Assembly (NCBI GenBank): GCA_003052455.1
Contig: QAPD01000059.1
Location: forward strand, 1 to 57,742
Reading direction: 5' to 3'
Length of the DNA: 57,742 nt
DNA from: Sphaerisporangium cinnabarinum
Lineage (GTDB): Bacteria > Actinomycetota > Actinomycetes > Actinomycetales > Cellulomonadaceae
In this document: piece after piece, positions 17,413 to 26,563 of the stretch
Numbering within the stretch: position 1 is the stretch's first letter
Layout: the number at the start of each line of letters is the position of its first letter
Position numbers and translations under genes: made by a program
The notes under the pieces: generated by a model
What the model was told of the DNA's origin: nothing
The model's database searches: none
Seen by the model: only the letters and a program-made list of their open reading frames with translations

Positions 17413-18609
17413 ACGCACGGGCGAGAGACGGCGGCACCGGGCACGGCGGGCGCGGACCCGCTCGGCCCGGGCGGGACCGTGCACGACGTCGTGGTCGTCG
17501 GTGCGGGGCAGGCCGGGCTGTCGGCCGCGTACCACCTGCGGCGCGCCGGGCTCGACCTGCTCGTGCTCGACGGCGGTCGCGGCCCGGGCGGCGCGTGGCA
17601 GGACCGCTGGGACGCGCTGACGATGGCCGAGACGCACGCCGTGCACGACCTCCCGGGCGTCCCGCTCCCGGCCGGCGACCCGGGCGAGCGCGCGAACGTC
17701 GCCGTCCCGCGCTACTACGCGGCGTACGAGCGCGAGAACGACCTGCGCGTGGTGCGGCCCGGCACGGTGCACGACGTGCGCGACGACCCCGACGACCCCG
17801 CGCTCCTGCGGGTCCGCGCGACGGTCGGCGCCGGGCCGGACGCGCGCGACGTCGTCGTCCGCACGCGCACGCTCGTCAACGCGACCGGCACGTGGACCCG
17901 CCCGTTCTGGCCGCGCTACCCCGGGATGGAGACGTTCCGCGGTCGCCAGCTCCACACGAACGACTTCCGCGCCGCCGAGGACTTCGCGGGCCAGCACGTG
18001 GTGGTCGTCGGTGGCGGGGCGTCCGCGACGCAGCTCCTGCTCCAGATCGCGCCGCACGCGTCGGGCACGACGTGGGTGACGCGCCGCGAGCCCGTGTGGG
18101 TCGAGGAGGAGTTCTCGCCCGAGCTGGGCCGGGCCGCCGTCGCGCGCGTCGCCGAGCGGACGGTCGCGGGCCTGCCGCCCGGGAGCGTCGTCTCGGTGAC
18201 GGGCCTGCCGCTCACGCCCCGCTACCGCGCGGGGATCGCGAGCGGGGTGCTGCGGCGTCGGCCGATGTTCGCGCGCGTCACGGCGACCGGCGTCGAGTGG
18301 GCTCCCGGAGCGAACGACGACGGCCTCCTGCACCAGCCCGCCGACGTCATCCTCTGGGCCACCGGGTTCCGGGCCGCGCTCGACCACCTCGCGCCCCTCG
18401 GCCTGCGCGCGCCCGGCGGCGGGATCGTGCTCGACGGCACGACGGCGGCGAGCGACCCGCGCGTCCAGCTCGTCGGCTACGGACCCAGCGCCTCCACGAT
18501 CGGGGCCAACCGGGCGGGGCGCGAGGCGGCACGCGGCGTGCTGCGGGCGCTCGGCCGACGGCCCGAGCGCGACCCCGCGGCAGGATCTCGGCGACCGGTG
18601 GCGGCGTGA
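17401..18609 (+). CDS. FAD-dependent monooxygenase-like oxidoreductase
   Basis: A 402-residue single-chain flavoprotein of the flavin-monooxygenase/CzcO-like group. The FAD motif is [20 protein letters not shown] at about 31-50, the NAD(P)H motif is [12 protein letters not shown] near 200, and the C-terminal ATGF motif is present ([12 protein letters not shown]). An ATG-like step ([16 protein letters not shown]) lies between them. The substrate is not evident; possible roles include ketone or amine oxidation, or NADPH-dependent reduction. The GTG at 17401 lies in a leader element that is also found upstream of the MFS exporter. Confidence 0.85.
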   Translation: MSERTHGRETAAPGTAGADPLGPGGTVHDVVVVGAGQAGLSAAYHLRRAGLDLLVLDGGRGPGGAWQDRWDALTMAETHAVHDLPGVPLPAGDPGERANVAVPRYYAAYERENDLRVVRPGTVHDVRDDPDDPALLRVRATVGAGPDARDVVVRTRTLVNATGTWTRPFWPRYPGMETFRGRQLHTNDFRAAEDFAGQHVVVVGGGASATQLLLQIAPHASGTTWVTRREPVWVEEEFSPELGRAAVARVAERTVAGLPPGSVVSVTGLPLTPRYRAGIASGVLRRRPMFARVTATGVEWAPGANDDGLLHQPADVILWATGFRAALDHLAPLGLRAPGGGIVLDGTTAASDPRVQLVGYGPSASTIGANRAGREAARGVLRALGRRPERDPAAGSRRPVAA

Positions 18610-18637
18610 GGGCTCGTCAGCGCCCGCCGTCGAGCCC

Positions 18638-18643
18638 TAGCGT
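18638..18643 (+). promoter_or_regulatory. -10 box of a leaderless transcript
   Basis: TAGCGT ends six bases before the GTG at 18650, so transcription would start at the start codon. No Shine-Dalgarno box is present. Confidence 0.55.
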
Positions 18644-18649
18644 GCACCC

Positions 18650-20014
18650 GTGAGCACCGAGTCCCCCGACCCGTACCCCGAGCGCGAGCCCGCCCCGGCC
18701 GCGGCCGACGCGCCCGCCCTGCCGACGCAGCGCCGCACCCTGACGACCCTCGCCGCGACCCAGGTGCTGTCCGGCGTCGGGGTCGCGAGCGGCATCGCCG
18801 TCGCGCCGCTCGTCGCCTCGGCGCTGTCCGGGTCCGACGCGATCGCAGGGCTCACGTCGACCTCCGGCGTCGTCGGTGCGGCGCTCGTCGCGCTGCCGCT
18901 CGCCCAGGTCGCGGGCCGGCGCGGCCGTCGGCCGTCGCTCCTGCTCGGCTTCGGCCTCGCGACCGGCGGCGCCCTCCTCGCGACGGTGGCCGTCCTGCTG
19001 GGCTCGTGGCCGCTGCTCGTCGTGGCGATGCTGCTCTTCGGCTCCGGCACGGCCGCCGGTCTCGCCTCCCGCTTCGCCGCGACGGACCTCGCGACGCCGC
19101 AGCGCCGGGCCCGCGACCTGTCCGTGGTCGTGTGGGCGACGACCGTCGGGTCCGTCGTCGGGCCGACGCTCGCGGGCGTCGCCGACCGGGTCGCCGGCCC
19201 CGCCCTGCGCCTCGGGGACGCGCACGCCGAGCACGGGAGCACCGCGCCGAGCGCGGCCCCGTTCGTGCTCGCGACGCTCGCGTTCGCGCTCGCGGCGACC
19301 GTCGTCGCGGTGTGGCTGCGCCCGGACCCGCTGCTCGCCTCGCGTGCGCCGTCGGGGGCGGGTGCGGTGGGCGCGGGTGACGCGGAGGGTGGCGCCGCGC
19401 CGGGCCCCGCGTCGTGGCGCGACGGCCTGCGCGCCGGCTGGGCCGTGGTCGCGGCCAGCCCGACGGCGCGCCTCGCCCTCGGCGCGATCGTGCTGAGCCA
19501 CCTCGTCATGGTCGGCCTCATGTCCATGACCCCGGTCCACATGAACCACGGCGGCGCGACGCTCCAGGTCGTGGGGCTCGTGATCAGCGCCCACATCGCG
19601 GGCATGTACGCGCTGAGCCCCGTGGTCGGATGGCTCGCGGACCGGCTCGGGCACGCGCGCGTGCTGTACGCCGGAGGCGCGCTGCTCCTCGCCGCGGCGG
19701 TCGTCGTGGCGGGCGCGCCGGGCGAGGACTCCGCGCGTCTCACGGTCGGCCTGGTGCTGCTGGGTCTCGGGTGGTCGTGCGGGCTCGTCGCCGGGTCGGC
19801 GCTGCTCGTCGACGCGACGCCTGGCCCGTCGCGCACCGCGGTGCAGGGCCTGTCGGACCTCGCGATGAACACGGGCGGCGCCGTCGGCGGCATCCTCGCC
19901 GGGGCGATCATCGGGTTCTCCTCGTACGGCGCGCTCGCGTGGGGTGCGGCGGTGCTCGTCGTCGTGTGCGCGGTCGTGGCGGCCCCGCTCGCGCGGCGGG
20001 CCGCGCTCCGCTGA
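18650..20014 (+). CDS. MFS transporter
   Basis: A 454-residue permease with a disordered acidic/Pro N-terminus (about 1-27) and 12 hydrophobic helices. The loop after helix 2 has AGRRGRRPSLLLGF, a divergent motif A, and WLADRLGHARVLYAGG matches motif A in the second half. A His/Met-rich loop (MSMTPVHMNHGG) sits after helix 7. It resembles actinobacterial MFS exporters of unknown substrate. The start at GTG 18650 is supported by a leaderless promoter. It lies 40 bases after the flavin oxidoreductase but appears to have its own promoter. Confidence 0.85.
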   Translation: MSTESPDPYPEREPAPAAADAPALPTQRRTLTTLAATQVLSGVGVASGIAVAPLVASALSGSDAIAGLTSTSGVVGAALVALPLAQVAGRRGRRPSLLLGFGLATGGALLATVAVLLGSWPLLVVAMLLFGSGTAAGLASRFAATDLATPQRRARDLSVVVWATTVGSVVGPTLAGVADRVAGPALRLGDAHAEHGSTAPSAAPFVLATLAFALAATVVAVWLRPDPLLASRAPSGAGAVGAGDAEGGAAPGPASWRDGLRAGWAVVAASPTARLALGAIVLSHLVMVGLMSMTPVHMNHGGATLQVVGLVISAHIAGMYALSPVVGWLADRLGHARVLYAGGALLLAAAVVVAGAPGEDSARLTVGLVLLGLGWSCGLVAGSALLVDATPGPSRTAVQGLSDLAMNTGGAVGGILAGAIIGFSSYGALAWGAAVLVVVCAVVAAPLARRAALR

Positions 20015-20048
20015 CGACGGCCGCCGAGATCGGCACCCGGAGGCGGGA

Positions 20049-20068
20049 TCGGCGGTCACGACCGCCGA
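20049..20068. terminator. Short hairpin between converging genes
   Basis: TCGGCGGTC and GACCGCCGA form a near-perfect inverted repeat with almost no loop, placed between the MFS stop at 20014 and the converging pentapeptide gene. Confidence 0.4.
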
Positions 20069-20134
20069 CCTCGCCCGCGACCGCCGCCCTCGTCCTCGGG
20101 CGCCGACCTCGCGGGGTGCGCGGCCGGGGGAGGG

Positions 20135-21088
20135 TCAGGCCAGCACGGCCGGGAGCGCGGTGCGCTCGTCGCGGCGGACGGCGCCGACCTGCGCCGGCGT
20201 GAGGAACAGCGCCCGGGAGAGGTCCGTGCCGCGCGCGTCGGCGCCCCGCAGGTCGGCGCCGAGCAGGTCGACGGCGTCGAGCCGCGCTTCCCGCAGGTCG
20301 GCACCCAGGAGCAGCGCGCCCCGCAGGTCCGACGCCGTGAGGTCCAGCCCGCGGAGGTCGGCACCGACGAGGTCGGCTCCCGGCCGCAGCCGACGACGCA
20401 GCCCGGCGCCCGGAGCGCGGTGCCGCGCTCCGTCGTCGGGCGGGGCCGCTGCGCGCGTGCCGTGGTGCCGCGCGGCGCCGTGCTGTGCGGGGCGGTGCCG
20501 GGCGTCAAGGCTCCGACCCGCCCGGGCCGTGTCCCGCACGAGCGCGCTCGCCCGGTCGACCAGCGGACCGACGTCGCGACGGACCGCGCCGACGTCGAGC
20601 GCGAGCAGGTCCGCCGCGGCGAGGTCGACGAGGGGCGCGGTGCGGTCGAGCGCCTGCCGGGCGTCGTCGTGCACGGCGGCGGCCGCGGGGAGCGCGAGCA
20701 CCTCCGCGAGGTACCAGAGCAGCTCCTGGAGCTGCGTGACGACGGGCAGGGCGGCGAAGGCGTCGCGCGCGGCGGCGGGGTCGTCGCGCCAGGTCGCGCC
20801 GTCGTGCGCCGCGCGGACGGCGGCCGTGACGCGCTGGCCCGCGCCCAGGCAGTCGTAGGCGACGCAGCCGGGGAAGCCGGACTCGGGCAGGCGGGCGTGG
20901 ATGCCGCAACCGAAGTCCGTGCGCAGGTTCGGGCAGGGCGTGCCGGCGGGCTTGTCGATCGCGAAGTCGGCGGACCGCACGAGGTGCAGGCCCACGCAGC
21001 ACAGCCCGGTGCAGCGGGAGCAGTCGCTGCTCAGGTCGAGCTGCTCGACGAGGAGGGCGCGGCCGTCGGCCGCGGGGACGCGGGGCAC
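20135..21088 (-). CDS. Cysteine-cluster protein with C-terminal pentapeptide repeats
   Basis: A 317-residue protein with two parts. The N-terminal 90 residues carry eight cysteines (23, 26, 30, 31, 52, 61, 75 and 80), reminiscent of metal-binding YkgJ-type clusters, including CSRCTGLCC and FGCGIHARLP. A helical middle and an Arg/His-rich linker (about 190-230) follow. Residues about 235-295 are pentapeptide repeats of the A(D/N)LxG form (GADLVGADLRGLDLTASDL), which fold as a right-handed beta helix. Some pentapeptide proteins mimic DNA and bind gyrase, but here the array is short. The GTG at 21088 has TAGCGT six bases upstream. Function unknown. Confidence 0.75.
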   Translation of the reverse strand: MPRVPAADGRALLVEQLDLSSDCSRCTGLCCVGLHLVRSADFAIDKPAGTPCPNLRTDFGCGIHARLPESGFPGCVAYDCLGAGQRVTAAVRAAHDGATWRDDPAAARDAFAALPVVTQLQELLWYLAEVLALPAAAAVHDDARQALDRTAPLVDLAAADLLALDVGAVRRDVGPLVDRASALVRDTARAGRSLDARHRPAQHGAARHHGTRAAAPPDDGARHRAPGAGLRRRLRPGADLVGADLRGLDLTASDLRGALLLGADLREARLDAVDLLGADLRGADARGTDLSRALFLTPAQVGAVRRDERTALPAVLA

Positions 21089-21094
21089 GCCTCG

Positions 21095-21100
21095 ACGCTA
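21095..21100 (-). promoter_or_regulatory. -10 box of a leaderless transcript
   Basis: On the minus strand TAGCGT ends six bases before the GTG start of the cysteine-cluster/pentapeptide gene. Confidence 0.55.
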
Positions 21101-21168
21101 CGCCGTCGCGGGGACGCCGGGCACGGGCATATCGCCGTGCGCACCGGTCGGGCGGTCGGCGCACGAGA

Positions 21169-21213
21169 ACGGGGCCGGTGCCGTCGTCGCGCGGACGACG
21201 GCACCGACCCCGT
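21169..21213 (-). terminator. Terminator of the acetyl-CoA synthetase gene
   Basis: A 20-base arm at 21169-21188 pairs with 21194-21213 with one mismatch and a GCGCG loop. It starts 18 bases beyond the acs stop. Confidence 0.8.
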
Positions 21214-21230
21214 GGTCGACGAGCGGCGCG

Positions 21231-23261
21231 TCAGTCGTCCGAGGACGACGGCTTCTGCAGGCCCGCCGAGATGAGCTCCATCACGGACGAGTCCGCGAGG
21301 GTCGTCGCGTCGCCCACCGTGCGGTTCTCCGCGACGTCGCGCAGGAGGCGGCGCATGATCTTCCCGGACCGCGTCTTCGGCAGCTCCGGCACGACGAGGA
21401 TGCGCTTCGGCTTGGCGATCGGGCCGATCTCCTTCGCCACGTGGTTGCGCAGCTCGGTCTGCACGGCGGCCGCGCCGTCGGCGTCCGACGCCCGGCCGGC
21501 GTGCTCGCCGCGCAGGATGACGAACGCGACGACGGCCTGGCCCGTGAGGTCGTCGCTCGCGCCGACGACCGCGGCCTCCGCCACGGTCTCGTGCGAGACG
21601 AGCGCGGACTCGATCTCCGTCGTGGAGAGGCGGTGGCCCGAGACGTTCATGACGTCGTCGACCCGGCCGAGCAGCCAGATGTCGCCGTCCTCGTCCTTCT
21701 TGGCGCCGTCGCCCGCGAAGTAGATGCCCGGGAAGCGCGACCAGTACGTGTCCTTGAAGCGCTCGAGGTCGCCCCAGATGCCGCGCAGCATCGACGGCCA
21801 CGGCTCGGACAGCACGAGGTACCCGCCGCCCCCGTTCGGCACGGAGCGCGCCTCGTCGTCGACGACGTCCGCCACGATGCCCGGCAGCGGTACCTGGGCG
21901 GAGCCCGGCTTGGCCGCCGTGACGCCCGGCAGCGGCGAGATCATGATCGCGCCCGTCTCCGTCTGCCACCACGTGTCGACGATGGGCGTGCGGTCGCCAC
22001 CGATGACGCGGCGGTACCACATCCAGGCCTCGGGGTTGATGGGCTCGCCCACCGACCCGAGCACGCGCAGCGACGACAGGTCGAACTTCGCGGGGATCTC
22101 CTCGCCCCACTTCATGCACGCGCGGATCGCGGTCGGCGCGGTGTAGAGGATCGAGACCCGGTACTTCTCGACGATCTCCCACCAGCGGCCCTGGTGCGGG
22201 GAGTCCGGGGTGCCCTCGTAGATCACCTGCGTCGCGCCGTTGAGCAGCGGGCCGTAGACGACGTACGAGTGGCCCGTGACCCAGCCGATGTCGGCGGTGC
22301 ACCAGTAGACGTCGGTCTCGGCCTTGAGGTCGAACACGTTGCGGTGCGTGTACGCGGCCTGCGTGAGGTAGCCGCCCGTGGTGTGGAGGATGCCCTTGGG
22401 CTTCCCCGTGGTGCCCGACGTGTAGAGGATGAACAGCGGGTGCTCCGCCTCGACCCACACCGGGGTGTGCGTCGGGTCGGCGGCCTCGAGCGCGTCGTGC
22501 CACCACACGTCGCGGCCCTCGGTCCACGCGGTGTCCTGGCCGGTGCGGCGCACGACGAGGACGTGCTCGACCGTCGTCGGCTCCGCGCCCTCCTTCGGCG
22601 CGAGCGCCTCGTCGACCGCGGGCTTGAGCGCGGAGGCCGCGCCGCGGCGGTAGCCGCCGTCGGCCGTGACGACGAGCTTCGCCTCGGCGTCCGCGATGCG
22701 GCTGCGCAGCGCGTCGGCGGAGAACCCGCCGAACACGACCGAGTGCGGGGCGCCGATGCGCGCGCACGCGAGCATCGCGACGACGGCCTCGACGACCATC
22801 GGCAGGTAGATGACCACGCGGTCGCCCGTCTCGACGCCGAGGGCCGCGAGCGCGTTGGCCGCGCGCGAGACGTCGCGCTGCAGCTCGGCGTACGTGACCG
22901 TCCGGGTGTCGCCCGGCTCGCCCTCGAAGTGGATCGCGACCCGGTCGCCCAGACCCGCCTCGACGTGGCGGTCCACCGCGTTGTACGCGGCGTTGAGCGT
23001 GCCGTCGGCGAACCAGCGCGCGACGGGCGCCTGCGACCAGTCGAGGGTCTCGGTGAACGGGGTCTGCCACGTGACGAGGTCGTTCGCCTGCCGCGCCCAG
23101 AACGCGAGCCGGTCGGCGCGCGCCTCCTCGTACAGCTCGGGCTGCGCGTTCGACTGCGCGGCGAACTCGGGGCTCGGGGGGAAGCTGCGGGTCTCGTGGA
23201 GGAGGTTCTCCAGGCTGGACGTGGTGGCCGCTGCTGCGGCCTCGGGCTCGTTCTCTGGCAC
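21231..23261 (-). CDS. acs: Acetyl-CoA synthetase (AMP-forming)
   Basis: Acs activates acetate to acetyl-CoA through acetyl-AMP in the cytoplasm. The 676-residue length is standard. Visible motifs are the P-loop [11 protein letters not shown], the acetate-site tract TDIGW-like [19 protein letters not shown], the adenylate motif DTWWQTETG, the hinge [18 protein letters not shown] and the C-terminal [11 protein letters not shown], whose lysine is the acetylation switch in this family. The GTG at 23261 follows GGAGGT. A LuxR-type regulator gene diverges from it and may control acetate use. Confidence 0.96.
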   Translation of the reverse strand: MPENEPEAAAAATTSSLENLLHETRSFPPSPEFAAQSNAQPELYEEARADRLAFWARQANDLVTWQTPFTETLDWSQAPVARWFADGTLNAAYNAVDRHVEAGLGDRVAIHFEGEPGDTRTVTYAELQRDVSRAANALAALGVETGDRVVIYLPMVVEAVVAMLACARIGAPHSVVFGGFSADALRSRIADAEAKLVVTADGGYRRGAASALKPAVDEALAPKEGAEPTTVEHVLVVRRTGQDTAWTEGRDVWWHDALEAADPTHTPVWVEAEHPLFILYTSGTTGKPKGILHTTGGYLTQAAYTHRNVFDLKAETDVYWCTADIGWVTGHSYVVYGPLLNGATQVIYEGTPDSPHQGRWWEIVEKYRVSILYTAPTAIRACMKWGEEIPAKFDLSSLRVLGSVGEPINPEAWMWYRRVIGGDRTPIVDTWWQTETGAIMISPLPGVTAAKPGSAQVPLPGIVADVVDDEARSVPNGGGGYLVLSEPWPSMLRGIWGDLERFKDTYWSRFPGIYFAGDGAKKDEDGDIWLLGRVDDVMNVSGHRLSTTEIESALVSHETVAEAAVVGASDDLTGQAVVAFVILRGEHAGRASDADGAAAVQTELRNHVAKEIGPIAKPKRILVVPELPKTRSGKIMRRLLRDVAENRTVGDATTLADSSVMELISAGLQKPSSSDD

Positions 23262-23403
23262 GCTGACCTCCGGTGCGCATCGACTCTGGTGCGGTCCCGC
23301 CGACCGCGGCGGCCGCCCTGGGGCGGCGTGACGGTACGACGGTACGACGGGGCGGACGGCCGCACGACCGGGGCCCCGACCTGGCGAGTGTAGACCTCCT
23401 GCG

Positions 23404-24279
23404 GTGAGCGCGGTCACATCCGTCCGGGATTCGGCGAGAGTGCTCGCAAAGGACCGGGCGAGCGCCTGGGACGGCGGGGGAGCGCGCCGTCGGACGACCC
23501 GCCGGGCGCCCCGGCGCGCTGTTGCCGCACGGGGGGTGGTGCCCCACCATGGGCTCACGTTCCTCGCGGAGCGTGCGGCCTCACGGCGAGGCACAGGGGG
23601 CGGGTTGGCGTACGCGGCGGTGCGGGGCGCGCGGTCGCGCCCTGCCGTGCCCGCACGCCGGGACGACGGCGTCGACGTCGCGTCCCGGGACCGCGTGCTC
23701 GCCGTCGCGGTGGCCGCCGGGCTGCGCTCCGTCGGCCGCTGCGGGGCGCGCACGGTCCCCGAGGACGCCCTCCGGCCGGGCTCCGGCGGCCGCCGCGGGC
23801 TCGTGCTCGTGGCCGACGACGCGGGCTCCCTCCCCGGCCCCCCGCTGCTCGCGGTCCTGCGGCGCCCGGGCCCGGTCGTGGTCCTGGGAGGCGCGGTCGC
23901 GGCGGAACGGATGCTGGTCGCAGCACGCGCCGGCGCCCTGGTCGTCGCCGCGGAGCGGCCGTTCGGCGACCAGGTGCGGACGGTCGCCCGCATGCTCGCG
24001 GGGGACGTGCGCGCGGGCGACGCGCTGCTGGTCGACCAGCTCGTCGGGGTCGTGCGCGACCGCCGGGCGGTGGCGTCGCTCACGGGCCGGGAGACCGAGG
24101 TGCTGGAGCACCTCGCGGGCGGTCGGTCGGTGGCCGAGATCGCGGCAGCGCTCGTGCTGTCGGTCGCGACCGTGCGCGCCCACGTCCGCTCGATCCTCGG
24201 CAAGCTCGGCGTCTCCTCGCAGCTCGCGGCCTCGGCCGCCCTGGCACGCGCACGGGGCGGCCGTCCCGTCCGCAGATAG
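23404..24279 (+). CDS. LuxR-type (GerE) helix-turn-helix regulator
   Basis: A 291-residue protein. The last 65 residues are a LuxR/GerE DNA-binding domain: [25 protein letters not shown], then [18 protein letters not shown]. The region about 95-210 has alternating beta and alpha segments like a degenerate receiver domain ([30 protein letters not shown]), but the phospho-acceptor aspartate is not clear. The first 60 residues are low complexity, so the GTG at 23404 is tentative. It is divergent from acs with 142 bases between starts; a tandem GGTACGAC repeat (23333-23348) in that gap could be a binding site. Confidence 0.75.
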   Translation: MSAVTSVRDSARVLAKDRASAWDGGGARRRTTRRAPRRAVAARGVVPHHGLTFLAERAASRRGTGGGLAYAAVRGARSRPAVPARRDDGVDVASRDRVLAVAVAAGLRSVGRCGARTVPEDALRPGSGGRRGLVLVADDAGSLPGPPLLAVLRRPGPVVVLGGAVAAERMLVAARAGALVVAAERPFGDQVRTVARMLAGDVRAGDALLVDQLVGVVRDRRAVASLTGRETEVLEHLAGGRSVAEIAAALVLSVATVRAHVRSILGKLGVSSQLAASAALARARGGRPVRR

Positions 24280-24290
24280 TCAGAACTGAC
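24279..24290. promoter_or_regulatory. Small palindrome at the end of the LuxR gene
   Basis: GTCAGAACTGAC is a 5-bp inverted repeat with a two-base centre and overlaps the TAG stop. It could be an operator for the downstream two-gene unit. No clear -10/-35 pair was found next to it. Confidence 0.3.
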
Positions 24291-24398
24291 GATGTGGGGC
24301 GGTGCGCGGCCGGCAGATCCTGGCGACGGACCCGGACGAAGGCACCGGGCCGACGGCGGGGCGACGCAGCCCCGCCGACGCACGAGAGGGGGCACGAC

Positions 24399-24878
24399 AT
24401 GCTGGTGGTCTGCACACAGGACGACGACATCCGCGAGGCCGTCGAGGAGCACGGTTCCGGGGCGGACGCGTGGGGCGAGGTCGTCCTGCTTCCGAAGGGT
24501 TCACGGGCCGCCGCGGAACGGGCGCTCGTCGCGGCGCTCGCGACGGCGCGGGGCCCGGTCTGCCTGTCCGCGCACGGCAACGACGAGGAGATCGGCGACG
24601 AGGGGAACGGCGCCGACGACTGGGGGTGGAGCCGGCGGCAGGTCGCGCGGCTCCTCGCCCGGGTGCCCGGGCCGGTCGGACCGGTGCTCGTGCACGCGTG
24701 CGCCGAGAACGTCTCCAACTTCTCGGCGGGGCTCGCCCTCGCGCTCGAGGAGGAGCGGGCGCTCGAGGGCGTCTGGGTCTACGGCTACAACCGGCCCGTC
24801 CCGGCGGACGCCCGCTACCCGCGGCCGGACGCGCTGAGCAGGCAGGTCGACCTGCAGGGCACGCAGGTCCTCTTCTGA
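24399..24878 (+). CDS. Small caspase-like (clan CD) putative cysteine peptidase
   Basis: I do not recognise a named family. The 159-residue protein has alternating strands and helices. It shows two motifs at the places where clan CD peptidases (caspases, gingipains, CHAT) keep their catalytic dyad: a hydrophobic strand ending in LSAHG (H59, G60) and a second strand ending in VLVHAC (C101), followed by a helix. This is inference from pattern and spacing; the domain would be a minimal version without prodomain or effector-sensing part. A short Asp/Glu/Gly-rich loop with two tryptophans lies between the motifs (62-77). The ATG at 24399 has GAGAGGGGG seven bases upstream. The next gene follows after 67 bases on the same strand. 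Confidence 0.55.
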   Translation: MLVVCTQDDDIREAVEEHGSGADAWGEVVLLPKGSRAAAERALVAALATARGPVCLSAHGNDEEIGDEGNGADDWGWSRRQVARLLARVPGPVGPVLVHACAENVSNFSAGLALALEEERALEGVWVYGYNRPVPADARYPRPDALSRQVDLQGTQVLF

Positions 24879-24945
24879 CCTCGCGCCACGGGAGCGGGGC
24901 CGTCGCCGCGCTCCGACACCGCACCACACGTCATCGGAGGAAGTC

Positions 24946-25662
24946 ATGTCGCTCGTGAGAGACATCGTCAAGCAGTTCGACAACAGCGACGAGCTCGCGC
25001 AGACGCAGCGCGAGGTCGTGGAGTCGCTCGCACGGCTCGGGGAGACCAAGGCCGAGCTGTTCGACGCGAAGATCCAGGAGTCGCTCCGCGGGGCGGGGGG
25101 CACGAACTCGACCGTGCCCATCACGTCCATCCTCGCGTCCAAGAAGGAGGTGCACGCCTTCACGTCCACGTCGGCGGAGCACCTCGCCGACACCGTGAAG
25201 TCGTCGCTCAAGTCGTTCGTCTCGGGGACGGCGGACAGCATCATCGACGGGGTGGGCGGCCTCATCTCGGAGGCCCTCACCGTGTTCCTCGGCGGCGCGT
25301 CCGCGTCGACGGGCACGATGGAGGAGTACTACGTCGTGACCGAGGGCCTGTCCATCGTCCGGGTGGACCTCAAGGCGTGGTACCTCAACGTCTCCGCCCG
25401 CGGCATCTACGAGAAGATGGAGCGCATCAGCGCGTTCGTCGCGGTCAAGTCCACGGTGGACCTGACGAAGATCGACTTCAACACGTTCCTGTACCTCTAC
25501 CAGAACCAGCTGACCGCGGCTCGCCTCGACAAGAGCCAGATCAAGCAGGCGCTGCAGGAGGCGAAGGAGATCTACCAGGAGTTCAACGGGGCCGGCCTGC
25601 GCACGGCGGCGGTGCACCACATCACCCGTGCTCCGGGCAGCACGGCGCCGCGCTCGTCCTGA
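24946..25662 (+). CDS. Uncharacterised protein paired with the caspase-like gene
   Basis: No family is recognised. The 238-residue protein has no cysteine and no signal peptide. Residues 1-50 look like a charged helix pair, 76-95 an amphipathic helix, and 97-122 a Gly-rich hydrophobic stretch (SIIDGVGGLISEALTVFLGG) able to enter a membrane as a hairpin. An alpha/beta region follows (YYVVTEGLSIVRVDLKAWYL) and then a helical end. A very strong ribosome site, GGAGG at 24936-24940, precedes the ATG. Codon choice includes more AAG, AAC and ATC than its neighbours, because the protein has an unusual Lys/Asn/Ile content for this genome, so horizontal origin is possible. Confidence 0.6.
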   Translation: MSLVRDIVKQFDNSDELAQTQREVVESLARLGETKAELFDAKIQESLRGAGGTNSTVPITSILASKKEVHAFTSTSAEHLADTVKSSLKSFVSGTADSIIDGVGGLISEALTVFLGGASASTGTMEEYYVVTEGLSIVRVDLKAWYLNVSARGIYEKMERISAFVAVKSTVDLTKIDFNTFLYLYQNQLTAARLDKSQIKQALQEAKEIYQEFNGAGLRTAAVHHITRAPGSTAPRSS

Positions 25663-25670
25663 CGCGGGGA

Positions 25671-25713
25671 CGACGGCGGGTGCGGCACCTCCGGGACGCC
25701 GCACCCGCCGTCG
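25671..25713. terminator. Bidirectional terminator, 16-bp perfect stem
   Basis: CGACGGCGGGTGCGGC (25671-25686) pairs exactly with 25698-25713 around 11 bases. It closes the two-gene unit and also faces the converging rRNA methyltransferase gene. Confidence 0.8.
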
Positions 25714-25739
25714 GACGTGTGCCGTCCGCGGCAGTCCCG

Positions 25740-26561
25740 TCAGCGCGCCCGGCGCTGCCGCACGGCCTCGTACAGCACGACCGTCGTCGCGCTCGCGGCG
25801 TTGAGCGAGCTCGCCGAGCCGAGCATCGGGATGCTCACCATGACGTCGCACGCCTCGCGCCACCCCGCGCTGAGGCCGGTGGTCTCGTTGCCCGTGACGA
25901 CGAGCGTCGGGCCGGTGAGGTCGTGCTCGGCGAGCTCGACGTCGCCGTGCTCGTCGGTCCCGAGCAGGGTGAGCGGGACCCCGGAGGAGCGCTGCGCGGC
26001 GACCCAGTCGAGGACGTCGCGCCCCGCCGGGACGCGGACCGTCGGCACGGAGAAGATCGAGCCGGTGCTCGCGCGCACGGCGCGCGGGTCGTACGGGTCG
26101 GCCGCGTGCCCGGCGACGACGAGCCCGCTCCCGCCGAACGCGTCGAGCGACCGCGCGACGGTGCCCACGTTGCCGGGGCTCGTGGGCCGGTCCAGCACGA
26201 CGCCGAGGAAGTCGGCGCCCACGGTGCCGCCGCCGATCCGGCCGAGGTCGTCGGGCGGCGTCGCGACGACGGCGAGGAGCTCGGGCGTCTCGTCCTCCTT
26301 GCCGCCGAGCTCGCGCAGGAGCGCGGACGACACGGCGAACCGCTGCGCGCGGACGCGGTCGAGCATCGCGTGGGCCCACGACGACAGCGACCGGTCGGCG
26401 TCGACGAGCCACGTCCGCACGGTCCACCCGGACTCGACGGCGAGCGTGATGGGCCGGACCCCCTGGACGACCATCTCGCCCGCCCGGTGCCGCTTCGTGC
26501 GGTTGGTGAGGAGCGCCTCCCACTGCTGGAACGCCGCGTTGCGGGTCGTGACGCGCTGCAC
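25740..26561 (-). CDS. TrmH/SpoU family RNA 2'-O-methyltransferase
   Basis: SPOUT-fold enzymes methylate the 2'-OH of a ribose in rRNA or tRNA with S-adenosylmethionine. The 273-residue protein has an N-terminal substrate-binding domain (about 1-110) and a C-terminal catalytic domain. The three SpoU motifs are LDRPTSPGNVGTVARSLDAFG, then VVTGNETTGLS, then IPMLGSASSLNAASATTVVLYE. The exact target nucleotide is unknown. The GTG at 26561 has GGAGG seven bases upstream. The stop of the malic enzyme gene lies two bases before it, so they form an operon. Confidence 0.9.
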   Translation of the reverse strand: MQRVTTRNAAFQQWEALLTNRTKRHRAGEMVVQGVRPITLAVESGWTVRTWLVDADRSLSSWAHAMLDRVRAQRFAVSSALLRELGGKEDETPELLAVVATPPDDLGRIGGGTVGADFLGVVLDRPTSPGNVGTVARSLDAFGGSGLVVAGHAADPYDPRAVRASTGSIFSVPTVRVPAGRDVLDWVAAQRSSGVPLTLLGTDEHGDVELAEHDLTGPTLVVTGNETTGLSAGWREACDVMVSIPMLGSASSLNAASATTVVLYEAVRQRRAR

Positions 26562-26563
26562 GC

